Shown here in pieces: positions 49,682 through 52,765 of a stretch of DNA of 52,765 nt. The notes beneath the pieces were generated by a model. The model worked only from the letters and a program-made list of their open reading frames with translations, was not told where the DNA came from and did no database searches. Within the stretch, counting starts at the first letter, position 1, and every line of letters begins with the position of its first letter. The stretch is from Desulfovibrionaceae bacterium (GTDB lineage Bacteria; Desulfobacterota; Desulfovibrionia; Desulfovibrionales; Desulfovibrionaceae). The stretch is taken from the NCBI GenBank assembly GCA_015709205.1, contig JACCQO010000023.1, positions 1-52,765 on the forward strand, written 5' to 3'. Made by a program: the position numbers and the translations under genes.

Positions 49682-51094
49682 CTATTTGTGGCGCTTTCTT
49701 CTTTTGTCGCCTTTTTCTCCACCAGGGTTGTCCCGTTTACGCCGCGCATCACCCTCTTCATGCTTGTTCTTGTTCGCAGGATTGGTGGTGCCTTTGTTCT
49801 TATGCTCTCCGTATTGAGTGATGCCGTCGATGTCGGCTTCGGGGACGTTGCTTTCCGTGGTCGAGGGCAATTGCCCTATAGCCCCTTCATCGACCTCCGT
49901 ATCGGAAAACATTCCCCATAAGGCGTTTGCGATGGGCCGCGTAGCTTCCCGGTTTTCTCGCGTCCCGGGGATGAACACCGGGGGCAGCGGCATGGGGATG
50001 GGGCCCGGGAGCGCAATGCCTGAATACCCCGTGGGATCAACCATGTTGACCGGATCGTCGAGGCAGTAGCCGTAGACGTCCGGATCGCCCGCGGCCGCGC
50101 CCAGGGGATCGCGGGCGATGAAGCGGCCGAAGAGCGGGTCGTAGTCGCGCACGCCGAAGCGCGTCAGGCCCGTGTCCACGTCGCGCAGGCCGCCGGCGAA
50201 GCCCAGCGGGATGACCACCTGCGGCGCGGATTCGTCTATCACATTGCCGAAGGTGTCATAGGTGATTCTTTTTACCACTTTTCCCTGGTCGTTGGCAACG
50301 GCGCGTAGCGACCCGACCTGGTCGAAGGCCAGCCAGAAGCGGTCCGTGCCGTCGTGCAGGGCCACGGGCAGCCGGTCGCGCTCGTCGGCGTATTCGAAGC
50401 GCACGAGGGTGCCGTCGCGCAGGTCTTGCCAGGCCGCCAACCGCGGCCCCTGCCAGCGGAACAGCTCGATGGGCTCGCCGTTGACGCGCTTGGCCGTGCG
50501 CCGGCCGCCTTGGTACTCGTAGCTCAGCACGCGGCCGTCGGGCAGGTCCACGCGCGCGAGCGCGCCGTTCGGGCCCCAGGCGTAGCGGGTGGTGAACCCG
50601 GCGTGGCGCTTTTCCGTGAGAAATCCCCCGTCATCGTAGATAAAATCGGCCGAGGCGCAGGAGCGCAGCTCGTCGCCGCGCGCGTAGCGGTAGGTGCGCC
50701 CGCCGGCGTCGCGCAGCCGGTTGTGCTCGAAGACGCGGCGGCCCTGCGCGTCGTAGCGGTACTCCTCGAGCACGTCGCCGGGCTTCTGCCCGCCGTCGTT
50801 GCGGCGCACGCGCACGATGCGGCCGTGGGCGTCGTACTCGTAGTCCCAGCGCGCGGGCGTTCCGTCCAGGATTTCGGTGCGCGCGGCGATGCGCCCGGTC
50901 GTGTTGCGCGTGAGCTGCAGCTCGTAGGGCACGCGCGGCGCGGGCCGGAAGGGCGACGCGCTTACGGGGTTCGGGGAAGAGGCGGGCGCGGCAGGCAGGC
51001 CCCCGGGCGCGGCGGGGCGACGGGCGGCGGCGGAACTGCGGACGGCGGGGGCGGAGGAAGGAAGGGAACCGGGCATGGGCTTGCGCAGGAACAT
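49682..51094 (-). CDS. Compact Rhs/YD-repeat toxin protein
   Basis: 470 residues from ATG 51094 (CACAGGAGTCCCCC upstream). A proline/alanine-rich N terminus (1-50) without PAAR or signal leads to about seven YD-like repeats (for example YEYDAHGRIVRVRR, YRYDAQGRRVFEHN, YDTFGNVID), then RDYDPLFGRFIARDPLG and the P-x4-D-P-x-G boundary DPVNMVDPTG (ends at residue 356), the self-cleavage site of Rhs proteins. The 114-residue tip (from 357) ends with a highly charged tail (NKHEEGDARRKRD..GEKGDKRRKRHK), nuclease-like in composition but of no family I can name. Confidence 0.85.
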   Translation of the reverse strand: MFLRKPMPGSLPSSAPAVRSSAAARRPAAPGGLPAAPASSPNPVSASPFRPAPRVPYELQLTRNTTGRIAARTEILDGTPARWDYEYDAHGRIVRVRRNDGGQKPGDVLEEYRYDAQGRRVFEHNRLRDAGGRTYRYARGDELRSCASADFIYDDGGFLTEKRHAGFTTRYAWGPNGALARVDLPDGRVLSYEYQGGRRTAKRVNGEPIELFRWQGPRLAAWQDLRDGTLVRFEYADERDRLPVALHDGTDRFWLAFDQVGSLRAVANDQGKVVKRITYDTFGNVIDESAPQVVIPLGFAGGLRDVDTGLTRFGVRDYDPLFGRFIARDPLGAAAGDPDVYGYCLDDPVNMVDPTGYSGIALPGPIPMPLPPVFIPGTRENREATRPIANALWGMFSDTEVDEGAIGQLPSTTESNVPEADIDGITQYGEHKNKGTTNPANKNKHEEGDARRKRDNPGGEKGDKRRKRHK

Positions 51095-51194
51095 GGGGGA
51101 CTCCTGTGGGTTTGGTGGGGATGCGGGGAGGCGGGAGCGGTGCTGGCCGGGGACGGGGGGAAACGGCCGGGGCCGCGCCCGGCCAGTCGGCCGG

Positions 51195-51779
51195 TCAGTC
51201 GCGGCCGAGCTTGGCCGCGAGCCAGGCGTGCGAGGTCAGGTGCGTGGGCGAGCCCTCGCGCGCGTCCACGCCGCGAGCTTCGGCGAGCTTGCCCTGGTAG
51301 TTGGCCCAGAAGGACTGCGCCAGGGAGGTGGAGCCCGTGAGTGGGTAGGCGAGCACGGCGGACAGGCGCGCGGCCAGGGATTCGTCGAGCAGGGAGTCGT
51401 AGAGCTGCGGGTCGGTCTCGCGGCGCACGTAGGCGATGTAGATGGGCGGGCGTTCGTTGCAGAAGATGGTGCGGCCCTGCACCTCCCAGGCGTCCACCGG
51501 GGTCTCGCTGGAGGACACGGGCTCGATGACGCGCAGGGTGTCCGTGGGCACGCGGTACTGGAAATCCCATTTCCAGACCGGCGGGCCGGACACGGCGGCG
51601 AGCTCGGCCTGGGTCATGCAGCAATTCCAGGGGTGGGCGCGCAGCACGGCGTCGCGCACCGCGGGCCAACGCTGGTTGCACAGCCGCGCGGTCTGGGTGT
51701 CGTCGGTCAAGGACATGATCGTGGTTTCGCCCAGGTCGATGAGGGCGTTGTTGCAGATTTCGATGACGCTGGTGGCCAT
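51195..51779 (-). CDS. Phage tail tube protein A-like (T7 gp11-like)
   Basis: 194 residues, the size of T7 gp11 (196). The start ATSVIEICNNALIDLGE, then LCNQRWPAVRDAVLRAHPWNC and the Y-R-V-P-T-D-T-L-R-V-I-E-P segment are characteristic of podovirus tail tubular A proteins. It forms the collar between portal and gp12-like nozzle. In T7-like phages the gp12 gene follows at once; here the Rhs array intervenes. Its stop codon lies in a short imperfect repeat (51181-51204). Confidence 0.85.
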   Translation of the reverse strand: MATSVIEICNNALIDLGETTIMSLTDDTQTARLCNQRWPAVRDAVLRAHPWNCCMTQAELAAVSGPPVWKWDFQYRVPTDTLRVIEPVSSSETPVDAWEVQGRTIFCNERPPIYIAYVRRETDPQLYDSLLDESLAARLSAVLAYPLTGSTSLAQSFWANYQGKLAEARGVDAREGSPTHLTSHAWLAAKLGRD

Positions 51780-52223
51780 GGCGGGCTCCTTGGGGAGGGT
51801 TTGGGGCGGGTCGGGAAATGGAGGGACGGGTTTGGCCGGGGCTGGGCTGGGAAGAGACGGATGCCGGAAGGCGGTGCGTGTGGTGCGGCGGTGGGAGATG
51901 CGGGCACGGATGGCGGGGCGCGTGCGGCGAAAAAAAAACCGTCCGGCGGAACCTGCGCGCCAGTGGCGCGGTGCGCGGCCCGATGGAGTGGGCGGAGCGC
52001 CTGGGGCGGTTCCGCCGGACGGCGGGCGAGGAAGCGAGGTGGGCGGCGGTGCGGGGGATGCGGGAGGAGGGCGTGGAGGCCAGGACGGGGATGGCGGCCA
52101 GGAGCGGTGGGCGGAGCCCCATGGGGGGGGGCGTCCTTATTGGCGCTTTTTCCCTGGCTGCGCGTGGTGGGCCGCGCCGTTTGGCCGCAGCCTGTCCGTC
52201 CTCGCCGGGCCGCCCGGCGTCGC
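51780..52223. other. 444-base gap within the phage block, no gene recognised
   Basis: Between the small structural gene and the gp11-like gene. It contains the long-armed hairpin with a T-tract at 51930-52022. The frames here are proline/arginine-rich with no ribosome site. A G-run (52126-52133) is also seen. Confidence 0.5.
51930..52022 (-). terminator. Terminator-like inverted repeat with long loop
   Basis: Perfect 14-bp arms CCGTCCGGCGGAAC / GTTCCGCCGGACGG (51939-51952, 52009-52022) enclose 56 bases; on the minus strand the arm is followed directly by nine T residues (51930-51938). Stem plus T-tract fits a terminator or attenuator between the head and tail parts of the virion operon; the long loop is unusual. 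Confidence 0.55.
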
Positions 52224-52475
52224 CTAGCTCACGGCGTTGACCACGGTGACGGTTCCGGCCGTGTTCGTGGCCACGAGCAGGGCCACGGCGGCGGCCGAGG
52301 CCGCGCCCGTGGTGGCCAGGACGGCGTCGCCCGTGGCCAGGTTGTACTGGGTCACGGCGTCGTCGAAGTAGCCGGACGCGGTCACGGCGGACAGGGCGTC
52401 GGTGGTCGAGTAGCGGTACAGGGCCTTGCCCGGGACGCCCTCGATGCGGGACATGCTGGCGGGATCGTAGGTCAT
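52224..52475 (-). CDS. Small phage structural protein
   Basis: 83 residues; AAGGAG precedes the ATG. Contains ALYRYSTTDALSAVTASGYFDDAV and ends with a Val/Thr-rich strand NTAGTVTVVN. Such short proteins with the A-S-G-Y-F motif sit after the major capsid gene in podovirus-like prophages and are likely virion components; exact role unknown. It is the rightmost gene seen. Confidence 0.7.
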   Translation of the reverse strand: MTYDPASMSRIEGVPGKALYRYSTTDALSAVTASGYFDDAVTQYNLATGDAVLATTGAASAAAVALLVATNTAGTVTVVNAVS

Positions 52476-52765
52476 GGTCGTTCTCCTTGCGCGGCGCGCG
52501 GGCGCGCCGCCGGATAGGGTGGTTGTGGGAGCGTGGAGGGGACGCGTTGCCCTCGCAGGGGCCGCCGCCGGAGCGGAGGATGGCCGCGCCGCGTCGTTTT
52601 TCGCGCGCGCGGGCGCTGTCCGTCCGTCCAGCGGCGGCGGGCGTCGCGGTCCGCCGCGAGCCGTCGTGGGTTCTGGTCGGTGCTTGACGGTGGGGCGGCG
52701 TCGGCGGCCGGATGCCCGTACCTGGAGGGCTGGCCCCGGAGGGGCCGGAGGCGGGGGAGGGAGGG
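52476..52765. other. Right-end region, no gene seen
   Basis: GC-rich stretch upstream of the small structural gene. No frame with a recognised product. The upstream capsid or scaffold gene of the block presumably lies beyond the window. Confidence 0.4.

Overview
The window is high-GC DNA with a dense, mostly minus-strand gene layout. Gene content and style (sugar amidotransferase with HisH/HisF, NeuB family synthase, many small methyltransferases, an OmpA/FlgO protein) fit a GC-rich Desulfovibrio-type sulfate reducer. That placement is an inference from protein flavour; there is no rRNA or marker gene here, and no tRNA or CRISPR array was seen.

Region 1 (1-33.8 kb) is a surface-glycan island. 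After an OmpA-type lipid/peptidoglycan-anchoring protein and a divergent glycosyltransferase, almost everything runs leftward. Transcription probably begins near 33.8 kb with an ABC flippase, then a capsule-type protein, a GNAT acetyltransferase, a winged-helix/nucleotidyltransferase regulator, a fused cytidylyltransferase-oxidoreductase, a DegT aminotransferase, a sugar epimerase, a formyltransferase, a NeuB-type synthase, an asparagine-synthase-like enzyme, HisH, HisF and a WbpG/PseA-type amidotransferase. Methyltransferases, a second DegT enzyme, a second cytidylyltransferase and oxidoreductase (here as two overlapping genes), glycosyltransferases, an MBOAT/SGNH O-acylation pair, a second AsnB and a membrane glycosyltransferase follow. 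Together these suggest synthesis, activation and decoration (amidino, formyl, acetyl, methyl groups) of an unusual nonulosonate-like or amino sugar and its export.

Region 2 (34.1-40.9 kb) holds unrelated single genes: an aldehyde dehydrogenase with a small cysteine-containing partner, galE, a LysE-type exporter, a secreted thermonuclease-like protein and a DHA2-type MFS transporter.

Region 3 (41.0-52.8 kb) is part of a podovirus-like virion gene block on the minus strand, closed by a strong terminator at 41.05 kb. It carries T7-like tail tube genes (gp11-like, gp12-like), an internal-virion-like protein, a GNAT-like protein, a tail fibre with a low-GC lectin-like insert, and small proteins. 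Between the gp11-like and gp12-like genes sits a 4-kb Rhs toxin cassette array: one compact Rhs protein with a 114-residue charged tip and an AT-rich candidate immunity gene, then two orphan Rhs C-terminal modules each followed by a related membrane/zinc-ribbon candidate immunity gene, then a third core remnant. This phage-borne, tandemly duplicated toxin/immunity array is the most unusual thing in the window. No integrase, repressor, lysis, portal or terminase gene is visible, so whether the element is a complete prophage, a remnant or a domesticated particle cannot be decided from this window.
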